A stretch of 64,000 bases of DNA from Terriglobia bacterium (GTDB lineage: Bacteria; Acidobacteriota; Terriglobia; Terriglobales; Acidobacteriaceae), in contig JAIQGF010000018.1 of the NCBI GenBank assembly GCA_020072845.1, forward strand, positions 1 to 64,000. The letters run 5' to 3'. Within the stretch, counting starts at the first letter, position 1. Each line of letters starts with the position of its first letter. Made by a program: the position numbers and the translations under genes. Of the stretch, positions 19,895 through 28,042 are shown one piece after another. The notes under the pieces were generated by a model. That model searched no databases and was not told the origin of the DNA. It saw nothing but the letters and a program-made list of their open reading frames with translations.

Positions 19895-20455
19895 TCAAGC
19901 TTTCTCCGCCGGGATGAAATACACATCCGTCGGTTTGAATTGGGCAAGCCTTCGGAATTTGGCCTTGACGGGCAGGCCGACACGGATCTCCTTCTCAGTG
20001 ACTCCCAGCAAGCGCGCCAGCAATAATGTGTTCACGCCATCAAACTCGACCAACGCCAGGTTGAACGGAGTCTCCTTGAGGAAGGCCTCCGAACCGAAGT
20101 GGCAGGTGGTCCAGGTGTGCACGCGGCCCTCAAGAGGCAGTTCAATCCATCGCGTGGGACCACCGCATGCCATGCAGTAGGCGCGCGGCGTGGCGAAGCG
20201 GTAGCCACATCCTGTGCATTCGCTGCCCATCAGCTTGCCCTGGGCCAATCCCGTGAAAAACGGGGAGTCCTCGCCGTAGCTGTGGATGTAGTCGATCTCG
20301 TAATGGTCCTTGATGATGAGCGGATCGGTGCGGAATACGACCGCCCCCTGATCGGTTTCGGGCAGGCGCACCTTGCCGTACGCCGGCTTCGGTCCGGCCA
20401 CCTTGGCGCGGCCCGCCGTAGCGGGCTTCTTTGCAGCAGCAGCTTTGCTTGTCAT
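19895..20455 (-). CDS. DUF35-type OB-fold/zinc-ribbon protein (thiolase partner)
   Basis: A 186-residue protein with a rubredoxin-like zinc ribbon CTGCGYRFATPRAYCMACG followed by an OB fold (DUF35, ChsH2-like). Such proteins form complexes with thiolases or MaoC-like hydratases and are thought to help channel acyl-CoA substrates. The ATG at 20455 has GGAGG five bases upstream. Directly upstream in the same direction is the C-terminal scrap of a thiolase, exactly the expected partner. The pair was thus probably an operon whose thiolase has since been lost. The Lys/Ala-rich N-terminus (about 30 residues) is a disordered extension. Confidence 0.85.
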   Translation of the reverse strand: MTSKAAAAKKPATAGRAKVAGPKPAYGKVRLPETDQGAVVFRTDPLIIKDHYEIDYIHSYGEDSPFFTGLAQGKLMGSECTGCGYRFATPRAYCMACGGPTRWIELPLEGRVHTWTTCHFGSEAFLKETPFNLALVEFDGVNTLLLARLLGVTEKEIRVGLPVKAKFRRLAQFKPTDVYFIPAEKA

Positions 20456-20466
20456 AAAACCTCCGA

Positions 20467-20727
20467 TCACGCCCCGAACGTCATGGGACTGCGCGTGCTT
20501 TCGAGGATGCTAACGGTGACGTAGGTGCCCGTGCCGGCGTGGCTGTGGATGGCGCCCCGCATCGGGCGACGATCCATTCCGCGTTTCTGCTTCACTTGGA
20601 AGCTGCCGTCGCCATCGTTGTGCCTTGCGATGTTGCCCTGCAATTGCCAGAAGGCGAACACCGCCTGCATCAGGCCGGTGGCGCCCACCGGGTGCCCGCA
20701 GGCCAGCAGCCCGCCGCGTCTCAAATT
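20467..20727 (-). pseudogene. Truncated thiolase, C-terminal fragment only
   Basis: About 85 codons match the last part of a thiolase (acetyl-CoA acyltransferase type): GGLLACGHPVGATG is the conserved GHP/GATG active-site segment, and HAGTGTYVTVSILE is the final strand. The family has about 390 residues, so roughly 300 N-terminal residues, including the nucleophilic Cys region, are missing. The break lies near 20727, where the sequence changes abruptly to the leader of maf on the other strand. The stop is 11 bases before the DUF35 start. A deletion or inversion joining two unrelated loci is the simplest reading. Confidence 0.75.
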
Positions 20728-20760
20728 GCAAATTACCCGCAGGTCAATTACAACTCGGGC

Positions 20761-21324
20761 ATGCTTGTGCTCGCCTCATCATCGCCGCGACGCCAGGAAC
20801 TGCTGCGCAACGCGGGCATCGCGTTCGCCGCGCGGCCGGCCGAGGTTGCGGAGCTGCTCCGCCCCGGCGAAGGGCCGCTCGACTACGCCCAGCGCCTGGC
20901 CCGCGACAAGGCCCGCGCCGTCCGCCGGCAACTCACCGACAGTGACCTGGTCCTGGGCGCCGACACCATTGTCGTGGTTGACCAGCACATCCTGGAGAAG
21001 CCGGCCGATGCCGCCGACGCCGCCCGCATGCTGCGCCTGTTGTCCGGACGCACGCACCAGGTCACCACGGGTGTATGCCTCATCGGGGCAGGCTTTGAAG
21101 ACGTGCGCGCGGAGACCACCGCGGTCACCTTCGAACGCCTCACGGAGGAAGAGATCGCAATGTACGTGGCGCACGGCGAGCCGATGGACAAGGCGGGCGC
21201 GTATGCCATCCAGGGGATCGCCTCGCGCTGGATCTGCCGGCTGGACGGCTGTTACTTCAACGTCGTGGGATTACCGGTGCCGCTGGTGTGCCGCATGCTG
21301 CGGGAGCACGGAATCGGTGGCTAG
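20761..21324 (+). CDS. maf: Maf/YhdE family nucleotide pyrophosphatase
   Basis: A 187-residue Maf protein. LVLASSSPRRQELL is the N-terminal signature with the phosphate-binding Ser-Ser-Ser-Pro-Arg-Arg, DLVLGADTIVV holds the catalytic Asp, and DKAGAYAIQGI is the third block. Maf proteins hydrolyse dTTP, UTP or modified nucleotides and can influence septation. Translation probably starts at the ATG at 20761, which gives the family N-terminus even though no Shine-Dalgarno sequence is visible. Longer frames upstream are antisense to the thiolase fragment and were discarded. Confidence 0.93.
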   Translation: MLVLASSSPRRQELLRNAGIAFAARPAEVAELLRPGEGPLDYAQRLARDKARAVRRQLTDSDLVLGADTIVVVDQHILEKPADAADAARMLRLLSGRTHQVTTGVCLIGAGFEDVRAETTAVTFERLTEEEIAMYVAHGEPMDKAGAYAIQGIASRWICRLDGCYFNVVGLPVPLVCRMLREHGIGG

Positions 21325-21434
21325 TGGGGAAGATTCTGTTTTAGAAGACCTGGCTTCCTCCCCTTCGACCTCGCTCATGGCTAACGGCGCGCGTGCAATG
21401 ACAACTCTCACAAACGCGGCCACAAAAATGAAAA

Positions 21435-21458
21435 GGCACAGGCGTTCACGCCTGTGCC
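21435..21458 (-). terminator. Rho-independent terminator of tatA
   Basis: Perfect 10-base stem GGCACAGGCG-TTCA-CGCCTGTGCC. On the minus strand it is followed by TTTTCATTTTTGTG, and it lies just downstream of the tatA stop. Confidence 0.88.
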
Positions 21459-21482
21459 AAAGCTGGCCGCGCCGCGCGCGCT

Positions 21483-21647
21483 CTACTTCTTTTCCGCGGG
21501 CTGCTCGCCGTCCTTCACGGACGACCTGAAGTTGCGAATGCCTTCGCCGAGTCCTTTGCCCAACTCCGACAGCCGGCCCGGCCCGAAGATAAGCAGGGCA
21601 ATCGCCAGGATGACAAGGATTTCGGGCAAACCCAATTTGCCGATCAT
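21483..21647 (-). CDS. tatA: Twin-arginine translocase subunit TatA/TatE
   Basis: A 54-residue protein, too short for most gene lists. It reads MIGKLGLPEILVILAIAL, then LIFGPGRLSELGKGLGEGIRNF and a charged tail ending AEKK. This is the TatA plan: one N-terminal transmembrane helix, the FGxxRLxELGKxLG hinge and an amphipathic helix. TatA oligomers form the channel for folded Tat substrates in the inner membrane. GGGAGG lies about six bases before the ATG and a strong terminator follows. No tatB or tatC gene is adjacent. Confidence 0.93.
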   Translation of the reverse strand: MIGKLGLPEILVILAIALLIFGPGRLSELGKGLGEGIRNFRSSVKDGEQPAEKK

Positions 21648-21808
21648 AAGTGGCCTCCCGCGCCAAGGTGGTCGCCAGGAACCCCGGTTTACGGGCGCCC
21701 GGGCACAACGCTCATGGAAATTGAGCCTGTCCAGATTCTAGGCCACTGCGGAGGGATAGTCAAAGAAACAGCGGCAACAGGGAAGGGTGCGTCGCCGGCC
21801 GCCGCCGA

Positions 21809-23524
21809 CTAGCGCAGGAAATTGATCTGAACTTCGGCGGCGCTCTCGGCCGGCTGACCGTTCAACATCGCCGGTTTGTAACGCCACTGCCGAACCGCGC
21901 TGACCGCTGCCTGGCGAAGCTGGGGAGCGCCGCTAATGACCTGCACGGCGGTGACAGTTCCCTTCGGCGAGATGGTCACGTTCATCAACACAGCGCCATA
22001 TATCCCCATTTGCCTGGCGATCGATGGAAACACCGGCGCGGTGCGGGAGATCAGGGTCGCCGGAACCAGTTCTGACTTCGGCCTGGCCGGAAGGGCGACC
22101 GGGAGCTTGCTGATCGAGCTTACGGCGGCATCATTCGAGGCGAGCGCCAGCTTCGGCGCCGCCATTTCCGCTTCCGGTTCCCGCTTCGGTTTCGGCTGCG
22201 CAGCCGCAATCTCGATAACCGGCGTCGCAGTCCGATGCTTCGGCTCCACCGCGACCGACTCGGCCGGTTGAGAAATCTTGGGCTGCTCCGGCTGCGCCAC
22301 GGCCGGCTTCGCAGGCGCTTCAGCCTTCCTGGGCACGGGTACCGGCGTGGCAGCAGCAACCGTCGGCGGCAGAGCCGCGGCGACCGGCGCGGGTACGGAA
22401 ACAGTGGGCGGAGGAACCTCGTTGCTAGTCGAGCGATATACCCATAACCCGGCCGCTACCAGCAAGGCAGCGGCGACGGCGGCGGCGCCCAGCAGCATCG
22501 GGCGCTTGCTGGTCTGCGCCTCGGGTGACTCCCAAGCGGCGATGGTCGGTAATACATCATTGACGACGGCTGGATGCGCCGCACTGGCCGCGATGGGCGC
22601 GGCGGCTTTGAGTACGGGCGCGACCGGCTTGTGGTTGATAACCACGGGTTCGGGACGCGAGGAAGCAGTCGGGCTCGGGGCAATCGAAGGCACCGGCTTG
22701 AAGCGGGTGGGGTCCTCCGAGGGGCTCAGAAGGCCGGGATCGGGCTTGGTTTCAACCTGCTCCTCGGGCAGCGGCAGCGCGGCAGTGCGCAACAGCGCCG
22801 CTGGAACCGCGGGGCTGGCTGCGGGAGCAGGCGTAGTCGCCGGCTCAGTCGCCAACGGCTTCGCTGCGCGGAATGGCGATACAGGCGCAATCGGTTTGGG
22901 TGCGGGAGTCACGGAGGCAGGCGCGGCAGCAGCGGTTTCAACCGGCGCCGGCTTGGCGACCGGGGCAGCAGTAACCTCGGGCTGGACAACCGGCTCAGCG
23001 GCAACCACGGGCGCCGGCGCGGGTAGGTCCACGATTTCGACTTCCATCTCGGGGATGGCATTGCGCGCCGCCAGCTTGGAGGCGATGATGTCGCTCAGCG
23101 TCATCAGGATGGCGGTATGGGTCGGCTGAAAGGCGTTGGGCAGCGGCGCGATGACCATCATGACGCCCTTGGCGTCGCGGTGCTCGCAGATGGGAATAGC
23201 AATCAGCGATCGCGTCCTCATGGCGCGGAACGATGGCCCGACGCGGCTGTCGGATTCGGTGTCGCGGCAGCACAGCGGGCGGCGGCTCTTGAGGCAATCG
23301 GTAATGAAGCCATCGGACATGGGAATGGTGCTGCCGACCTCGGGAGCGGCGCCGGTGCTGGTACGGACCAGCAGCTCCTGGCCACGGCGCAGTGCGATGG
23401 CAACGCCGGCGGCGTTGGTGTAGGCCTGCGCGCGTTCAGCAAGGTCGAGCAATTCTTCCGCCAGCAGGATGCCCTCGACGGGCAGGCTGGACGGGTGGAG
23501 ATCGGCGGCTGGACTGCTAGCCAT
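21809..23524 (-). CDS. GAF domain-TM-TonB C-terminal fusion protein
   Basis: A 571-residue protein with an unusual order. It has an N-terminal GAF-like sensor domain (about residues 25-175, ending IIASKLAARN), a Pro/Ala-rich stretch of about 160 residues, a single transmembrane helix (LLGAAAVAAALLVAAGLWVY), a second Pro/Ala/Lys-rich stretch, and a C-terminal TonB domain (PVFPSIARQMGIYGAVLMNVTISPKG, then WRYKPAMLNGQP). TonB domains normally sit in the periplasm and transmit energy to outer-membrane receptors; a cytoplasmic GAF would let a ligand gate that. The ATG at 23524 has GGAGG five bases upstream, while the longer TTG start has none. The function of the fusion is inference. Confidence 0.85.
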   Translation of the reverse strand: MASSPAADLHPSSLPVEGILLAEELLDLAERAQAYTNAAGVAIALRRGQELLVRTSTGAAPEVGSTIPMSDGFITDCLKSRRPLCCRDTESDSRVGPSFRAMRTRSLIAIPICEHRDAKGVMMVIAPLPNAFQPTHTAILMTLSDIIASKLAARNAIPEMEVEIVDLPAPAPVVAAEPVVQPEVTAAPVAKPAPVETAAAAPASVTPAPKPIAPVSPFRAAKPLATEPATTPAPAASPAVPAALLRTAALPLPEEQVETKPDPGLLSPSEDPTRFKPVPSIAPSPTASSRPEPVVINHKPVAPVLKAAAPIAASAAHPAVVNDVLPTIAAWESPEAQTSKRPMLLGAAAVAAALLVAAGLWVYRSTSNEVPPPTVSVPAPVAAALPPTVAAATPVPVPRKAEAPAKPAVAQPEQPKISQPAESVAVEPKHRTATPVIEIAAAQPKPKREPEAEMAAPKLALASNDAAVSSISKLPVALPARPKSELVPATLISRTAPVFPSIARQMGIYGAVLMNVTISPKGTVTAVQVISGAPQLRQAAVSAVRQWRYKPAMLNGQPAESAAEVQINFLR

Positions 23525-23705
23525 AACTTCCTCCGCGGAGATACGCCCAAGGTCGGCGATGGCGCCTCGGATGATCCGCTCCAATGGTTTTATCCCAAGC
23601 GGGTAACCTGCGAAATATCACAAGCGGCCAGGTGGGGAGAGGGCCTTTAGTAACCACGGTTGTGGGAAGTCCGTGGTCGGTGGCCGGTTCCGCAAAACCA
23701 TTACC

Positions 23706-23730
23706 GACTGTCGATTGCTGATTGTCGATT
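23706..23730. repeat. GTCGATT/GCTGATT spacer repeat
   Basis: Units TGTCGAT, TGCTGAT, TGTCGAT in the divergent gap before the methyltransferase gene. The same words recur at 26141-26198. Confidence 0.65.
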
Positions 23731-23777
23731 CAGGGGGCAAACGGGCGAGTTTGGGGGCGGTCGTACAATGAGCGACG

Positions 23778-24575
23778 TTGCCTCTCGTGGCCGAATTCGA
23801 CCGTCTCCGTGTCGTGCTGGTGGGCACGCGCAACCCGCTGAATGTGGGCGCGGCCGCTCGCGCCATGAGCAATTTCGGGTTTCTTCGCCTGCGAGTGGTA
23901 AAGCCATACGAAGCCGCATTTCGCGAGGCACGTTCCGCGGTGGGCGCCTCGCAAGTGCTGGCGAGCGCCGAAGAGTATAAGAGCGTGGGTGAAGCCGTCG
24001 CCGACTGCGCGCTGGTGGTGGGAACCACGGCGATCCGGCATCGGGAATTGCAGCACCCGCTCAAGCGCCTGGAAGACGGGGCGCGACTCATCCGCAAGGC
24101 ACTGGGCCGCGGCAGGGTGGCGATTTTGTTCGGTTCGGAGAAGGTCGGCCTTTCCAACCTGGACCTCAGCCATTGTCACTGGCTGATGCGCATTCCCACG
24201 CGTGCCGAGCACATCTCCATGAATCTCGGGCAGGCCGTTGCGGTGTGCCTGTACGAACTGGCGCGTGATGCCCCCACCCTTCGCCCCGTGGACTCCGCTC
24301 AGGGCAGGTTCCACCGGGCGAAAGGGCGGGCCACCCATCGATCCGCGAAACCAGCCCTGGCAACCGCAGGCGAGGTGGAGCGGATCACCGGCGTACTGCT
24401 GGAAGCGCTGCGCGCCAGCGGCTACCTGAAGCCACGTTCCACGGCGGCAACCGAAGCGAAGGTGCGGCGACTGCTTCGCCGCTTCGAACTGGAAGCGGGT
24501 GACGCCGAGATCTGGCTGGGGATGCTGCGGCAGATTTTATGGAAGCTTACGTCTGTCGGGTCAACCGGCATCTGA
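23778..24575 (+). CDS. SpoU/TrmH family RNA 2'-O-methyltransferase (TrmJ-like) with in-frame palindrome insertion
   Basis: A 265-residue SPOUT methyltransferase. Motif 1 is LVGTRNPLNVGAAARAMSNFG, motif 2 ILFGSEKVGLSN and motif 3 IPTRAEHISMNLGQAVAVCLYEL; together they form the knotted SAM-binding site. The layout resembles TrmJ, which methylates position 32 of tRNAs. The start is a TTG at 23778 or a GTG at 23787; neither has a strong ribosome site. Residues about 164-186 come from a palindromic repeat (24272-24330) spliced in frame between the catalytic domain and the C-terminal helices (ATAGEVERIT onward). The gene ends eight bases before an ABC ATPase start. Confidence 0.88.
   Translation: MPLVAEFDRLRVVLVGTRNPLNVGAAARAMSNFGFLRLRVVKPYEAAFREARSAVGASQVLASAEEYKSVGEAVADCALVVGTTAIRHRELQHPLKRLEDGARLIRKALGRGRVAILFGSEKVGLSNLDLSHCHWLMRIPTRAEHISMNLGQAVAVCLYELARDAPTLRPVDSAQGRFHRAKGRATHRSAKPALATAGEVERITGVLLEALRASGYLKPRSTAATEAKVRRLLRRFELEAGDAEIWLGMLRQILWKLTSVGSTGI
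24272..24330 (+). repeat. In-gene hairpin CCCCACCCTTCGCCC/GGGCGAAAGGGCGGG
   Basis: Left arm 24272-24291 (CCCCACCCTTCGCCCCGTGG) and right arm 24310-24330 (TCCACCGGGCGAAAGGGCGGG) pair over about 18 bases around GACTCCGCTCAGGGCAGG. The element belongs to the CCCAC/GTGGG family but lies within a coding frame. Confidence 0.8.
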
Positions 24576-24582
24576 AATTACA

Positions 24583-25326
24583 ATGTCCGACGTGCTCATG
24601 GTCACCGGCTTGCGCAAGACATACGGCAGTACGCTCGCCGTGGACGGCATTTCGTTCGCAGTGCGACGCAACGAGATCGTCGGCTTGCTGGGGCCCAACG
24701 GCGCCGGCAAAACCACGACGATCAGCATGGTCCTGGGCGTCCTGGAGCCAACTGCGGGAGTCATTCTGATTGAGGGGGTGGACATCGCGCGGCGGCGGAC
24801 GCAGGCGCTGGCGCGGACCAATTTCGCCGCCGTGTATGCGCCGCTTCCCGGCAACCTGACAGTGGCGCAGAACCTGCGCGTCTTCGGCATGATCTACGCG
24901 GTCGAGAACCTGACGCCGCGCATCGAGGAGCTGCTGAAGGAATTCAACCTGGAGCGATTCCGCGACGTGAAGTGCGGGCTGCTGTCGTCGGGGGAGCAAA
25001 CGCGCGCGTCGCTCGCCAAGGCGATGCTCAACCGTCCGCACCTGCTCCTGCTCGACGAACCCACGGCGTCGCTGGACCCGGCCATCGCGCAAGACATTCG
25101 CGGCATCATTCGCGAGTTCGCCGCCCGGGGCGCGTGCGGCGTGCTGTGGACGTCGCACAACATGTACGAGGTCGAGGGAGTCTGCGACCGCGTGCTGTTT
25201 CTTTCGCACGGCAAGATCCTGCTGGAGGGCGACCCCAAGACGCTGCCGCACGAGCACGGCAGGGAATCGCTGGAAGACTTGTTCATCGCGGTGGCCCGCG
25301 AGCCGCTGGCCCTGGAGCGGGCGTAA
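24583..25326 (+). CDS. ABC transporter ATP-binding protein
   Basis: A 247-residue ABC ATPase. Walker A is GPNGAGKTT (37-45), the signature LSSGEQ (134-139), Walker B LLLLDEP (154-160), and the switch His is in WTSHNMYEVE. With the following gene, a six-helix ABC-2 permease starting three bases after its stop, it forms a two-gene exporter of the NodI/NodJ or drug/polysaccharide exporter type. It powers transport across the inner membrane; the substrate is unknown. The ATG at 24583 gives the family N-terminus. Seven bases separate it from the methyltransferase, so the three genes are probably co-transcribed. Confidence 0.94.
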   Translation: MSDVLMVTGLRKTYGSTLAVDGISFAVRRNEIVGLLGPNGAGKTTTISMVLGVLEPTAGVILIEGVDIARRRTQALARTNFAAVYAPLPGNLTVAQNLRVFGMIYAVENLTPRIEELLKEFNLERFRDVKCGLLSSGEQTRASLAKAMLNRPHLLLLDEPTASLDPAIAQDIRGIIREFAARGACGVLWTSHNMYEVEGVCDRVLFLSHGKILLEGDPKTLPHEHGRESLEDLFIAVAREPLALERA

Positions 25327-25328
25327 GC

Positions 25329-26132
25329 ATGCGTTTCAGCCGCGTCGCCGCCATCGTGCTACGGCAGTACTACCTGGTGCGCGGGAGCGCGTCACGGGTG
25401 GTGCCGCTGTTCGCGTGGGTGGCGGTGGACATCATCCTCTGGGGATTCATTACGCGCTACCTGAATTCCGTCACCGGCTCGGGCTTCAATTTTGTCCCGG
25501 TACTGCTGGGCGCGGTACTGCTGTGGGATTTTTTCAGCCGGGTGATGCACGGCGTGACCATGACGTTCTTCGAAGACGTGTGGTCGCGCAATTTCCTGAA
25601 CATTTTCGCTACGCCGCTTTCCATCGGCGAGTATCTTGCCGGGCTGGTGCTTTCCAGCACCGCCACCAGCCTGGTGGGGCTGGCGGTCATGCTGGCGCTG
25701 GCGATGCTGGCATTCGGGCTGTCGTTCTTCGCTTACGGCGCGATGTTGGTGGCGTTCCTGCTGGTGTTGTTTCTGTTCGGTATCGCGATGGGAATCGTGG
25801 GCAGCGCGATCGTGCTGCGCTTCGGCCCGGCGTCGGAGTGGTTCATCTGGCCGATTCCGGCGCTCATCTCGCCGTTTGTCGGCGTGTTCTATCCGCTCGC
25901 CGTTCTGCCGCACTGGATGCGCGCGATCGCGCACGGCCTGCCGCCGTCGTACGTGTTTGAAGGCATGCGGGCGATCCTTGCCGGGCACGCGGCCCCGCCG
26001 ATGCTGCTGCTGTTAGGCGTGTGGCTGGCTGTCCTGTACGTCTTCGCGGCGTGCTGGATCTTTGCGTGCGTTTATCGGTATGCGGTGCGGACGGGATTGA
26101 TCGCACGGTACAGCGCGGAGACGGTGAGCTAG
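25329..26132 (+). CDS. ABC-2 type transporter permease
   Basis: A 267-residue, very hydrophobic inner-membrane protein with about six helices, the ABC-2 permease plan. The conserved end of the family is visible as IPALISPFVGVFYPLAVLPHWMRAIAHGLPPSYVFEGMR. It pairs with the ATPase directly upstream (stop and start only two bases apart). A longer in-frame extension upstream overlaps the ATPase gene and was rejected. The substrate cannot be read from the sequence. Confidence 0.92.
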   Translation: MRFSRVAAIVLRQYYLVRGSASRVVPLFAWVAVDIILWGFITRYLNSVTGSGFNFVPVLLGAVLLWDFFSRVMHGVTMTFFEDVWSRNFLNIFATPLSIGEYLAGLVLSSTATSLVGLAVMLALAMLAFGLSFFAYGAMLVAFLLVLFLFGIAMGIVGSAIVLRFGPASEWFIWPIPALISPFVGVFYPLAVLPHWMRAIAHGLPPSYVFEGMRAILAGHAAPPMLLLLGVWLAVLYVFAACWIFACVYRYAVRTGLIARYSAETVS

Positions 26133-26140
26133 GGTTTTTG

Positions 26141-26198
26141 GTTGTCGATTCTCGCTGAAAAAACCATTGCCGCTTGTCGATTGATGATTGCCGATTGA
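26141..26198. repeat. TGTCGATT/TGCCGATT spacer repeat
   Basis: Units GTTGTCGATT, CTTGTCGATTGATGATTGCCGATT lie between the ABC permease stop and the convergent peptidase gene. They use the same vocabulary as 23706-23730. Confidence 0.65.
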
Positions 26199-26243
26199 AG
26201 ACTCCCGCTCATCATCGCAAAAAGGTTTATATGGGTTGCGACC

Positions 26244-27401
26244 TTATACGATTTCGATCAACCGCGCCAACAACGCCGTGCGGCGGGGGATTTCGGAGAT
26301 CACGACGGATTCATTCAGCGCGTGGGCGCCTTCGCCGACCGCGCCCAGGCCGTCGAGCGTGGGAATGCCGAGGGCGGCGGTGAAGTTGCCGTCGGAGCCG
26401 CCGCCGACCGCGGCCTCGTCAACTTCAAAACCGAGTTCACGCGCCGCGGCCTGCGCTTTGCGAAACAAGCCGACCACAGCCGGGGTGCGCTCCAGGGGTG
26501 GGCGGTTGATGCCGCCGCTGATCTCCAGGCGACAGACTTTGTCGAAGGGGCGCAGGCTGCGGAATTTGCGGTCGAGACGAGGCCCGTCGGCGAGGCGCGC
26601 GATGCGCGCGTCCACTTCGACCTCGGCCTCGGCGGCGACCACGTTGGTGCGCGTGCCGCCGCGGATGATGCCTGGGTTCACGGTGGTGCCGCGACTGCGA
26701 TCGTTGAACGCGGCGATGCGCCCGATCTGGCGCGCCAGTTCGATGATGGCGCTGTGGCCGTTTTGCGGATCGAGGCCGGCGTGCGAGGGTCGTCCTGTGA
26801 CCTTGACCCTATATTCGCCGACGCCTTTGCGCGCCGTCTTGAGCGCGCCCTTCAATCCCGCGGAAGGTTCCAGCACGAACACCGCCGACGATTGTTTGGC
26901 GAGCCTGGTCAGGATGGCGCGCGAGGAGGCGCTCTTGACCTCTTCGTCGCTGACCAGGAGGATGGTGACGGGGCGGGGAACAGCGCCGCGCAGCTCGCGA
27001 AGCGCGTCCACCGCGAAGATCATCTGGGCGATGCCGGCCTTCATGTCGTAAGCGCCGGGGCCGAAGAGGCGTCCGTTTTTCTCGCGCACCGGCATCGTCT
27101 TTAATGTGCCGACATCCCAGACCGTGTCCATGTGGCCGAGCAGCAGGACGGGAGGGGCGCGGTGGTCGGCGGCGAAATCCGCCTGGAGATGAGTGCCGAA
27201 ATCCCGCGCGGGATGCAGTTGAACCCGCGCGCCGATGCCGGCGAATGTTTTGGCGAGGGACTGCGCGAACGAATCCACCGCGGGCTTGTTGAAGCTGGGC
27301 GATTCCTGCTCGACCAGTTGACGGAGGAGGCTGACCATTTCCCCGCGGCGCCGGGTGAGGGCGGTGAGCAGTGGCGACGGAAGTTTGTTGGCGTCTTTCA
27401 T
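26244..27401 (-). CDS. M20 family metallopeptidase (carboxypeptidase G2-like)
   Basis: A 385-residue co-catalytic zinc peptidase. Metal and catalytic residues are visible: His90 and Asp92 in GHMDTVWD, Asp119 in GAYDMKAG (bridging Asp), and catalytic Glu/metal Glu in SDEE (151-154). A lid/dimerisation domain with GRPSHAG follows, and the last ligand lies in a C-terminal GEGAHALNE. Closest in style to glutamate carboxypeptidase/CPG2 enzymes, which remove C-terminal Glu or related groups. No signal peptide is seen, so it is probably cytoplasmic. It is divergent from fabZ, with 34 bases between the two starts. Confidence 0.92.
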   Translation of the reverse strand: MKDANKLPSPLLTALTRRRGEMVSLLRQLVEQESPSFNKPAVDSFAQSLAKTFAGIGARVQLHPARDFGTHLQADFAADHRAPPVLLLGHMDTVWDVGTLKTMPVREKNGRLFGPGAYDMKAGIAQMIFAVDALRELRGAVPRPVTILLVSDEEVKSASSRAILTRLAKQSSAVFVLEPSAGLKGALKTARKGVGEYRVKVTGRPSHAGLDPQNGHSAIIELARQIGRIAAFNDRSRGTTVNPGIIRGGTRTNVVAAEAEVEVDARIARLADGPRLDRKFRSLRPFDKVCRLEISGGINRPPLERTPAVVGLFRKAQAAARELGFEVDEAAVGGGSDGNFTAALGIPTLDGLGAVGEGAHALNESVVISEIPRRTALLARLIEIV

Positions 27402-27409
27402 GCTTTCGC

Positions 27410-27415
27410 TATAAT
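27410..27415 (+). promoter_or_regulatory. -10 box of a probable fabZ promoter
   Basis: CGCTATAATGCC with a consensus TATAAT 21 bases before the fabZ start. A TTGTTG lies 19 bases upstream, inside the start of the divergent peptidase gene. Confidence 0.5.
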
Positions 27416-27435
27416 GCCTGATTCACGCTGCAATC

Positions 27436-27945
27436 ATGGAACCAGAAGCGACGACGGAACAGAAAACGACACTGGACATCACGGAAATCCAGCGCATCCT
27501 GCCGCACCGGTATCCGTTTCTGCTGATTGACCGGGTGGTGGAGTTGACGCGCCGGGAGCGCATTGTCGCGCTCAAGAACGTCACCGTCAACGAGCCCTAC
27601 TTCCAGGGGCACTTCCCCGGCTTTCCCATCATGCCGGGCGTGCTGATGGTGGAAGCGATTGCGCAGGCCGGCGGCGCGCTGCTGCTGACTGAAATCGCCG
27701 ACCGCGAGCAGAACCTGATGGTGTTTTCCGGCATCGAGCGCGCGCGCTTCCGGCGGCCGGTGGTGCCGGGCGACCAGTTGCGGATCGAAGTGACGGTGCT
27801 GGCGTGGCGGAAGAACGCGGTGCGCATGGAAGGGCGGATTTTTGTCGGCGACAAACGCGTTTGCGAAGCCATCGTGAGCTGCCGCCTAGTACCGCGCGCG
27901 GCGGGCGCTGCTGGCGAGAGTTCAAAGAACGAAGCCGGTTCCTAG
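27436..27945 (+). CDS. fabZ: 3-hydroxyacyl-ACP dehydratase FabZ
   Basis: A 169-residue hot-dog-fold dehydratase of type II fatty acid synthesis. It has ILPHRYPFLLIDRVVE near the N-terminus and the catalytic pair His59 (QGHFPGFP) and Glu73 (MPGVLMVEAIAQ). It removes water from 3-hydroxyacyl-ACP. It precedes lpxA, the usual neighbour, linking fatty-acid and lipid A synthesis through the shared 3-hydroxyacyl-ACP pool. About 20 extra polar residues at the C-terminus exceed the family length. An upstream TATAAT gives a plausible promoter. Confidence 0.96.
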   Translation: MEPEATTEQKTTLDITEIQRILPHRYPFLLIDRVVELTRRERIVALKNVTVNEPYFQGHFPGFPIMPGVLMVEAIAQAGGALLLTEIADREQNLMVFSGIERARFRRPVVPGDQLRIEVTVLAWRKNAVRMEGRIFVGDKRVCEAIVSCRLVPRAAGAAGESSKNEAGS

Positions 27946-28010
27946 CAGGCTGGTGCTTCGGCCACAACGAAACCGAGATTCCTCGAGAATTCGGCGACCT
28001 GTACCTCACG

Positions 28011-28039
28011 AACTGAAACTGAAACTCGAAACCGAAACT
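28011..28039. repeat. GAAACT repeat upstream of lpxA
   Basis: AACTGAAACTGAAACTCGAAACC ends three bases before the lpxA TTG start. The complementary version lies just after the lpxA stop (28825-28854). Confidence 0.75.
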
Positions 28040-28042
28040 TCT

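Noticed and set aside
27953-28042. A longer start for lpxA at 27953
   Set aside because: It would translate the GAAACT spacer repeat; the TTG at 28043 gives the conserved start of the family.
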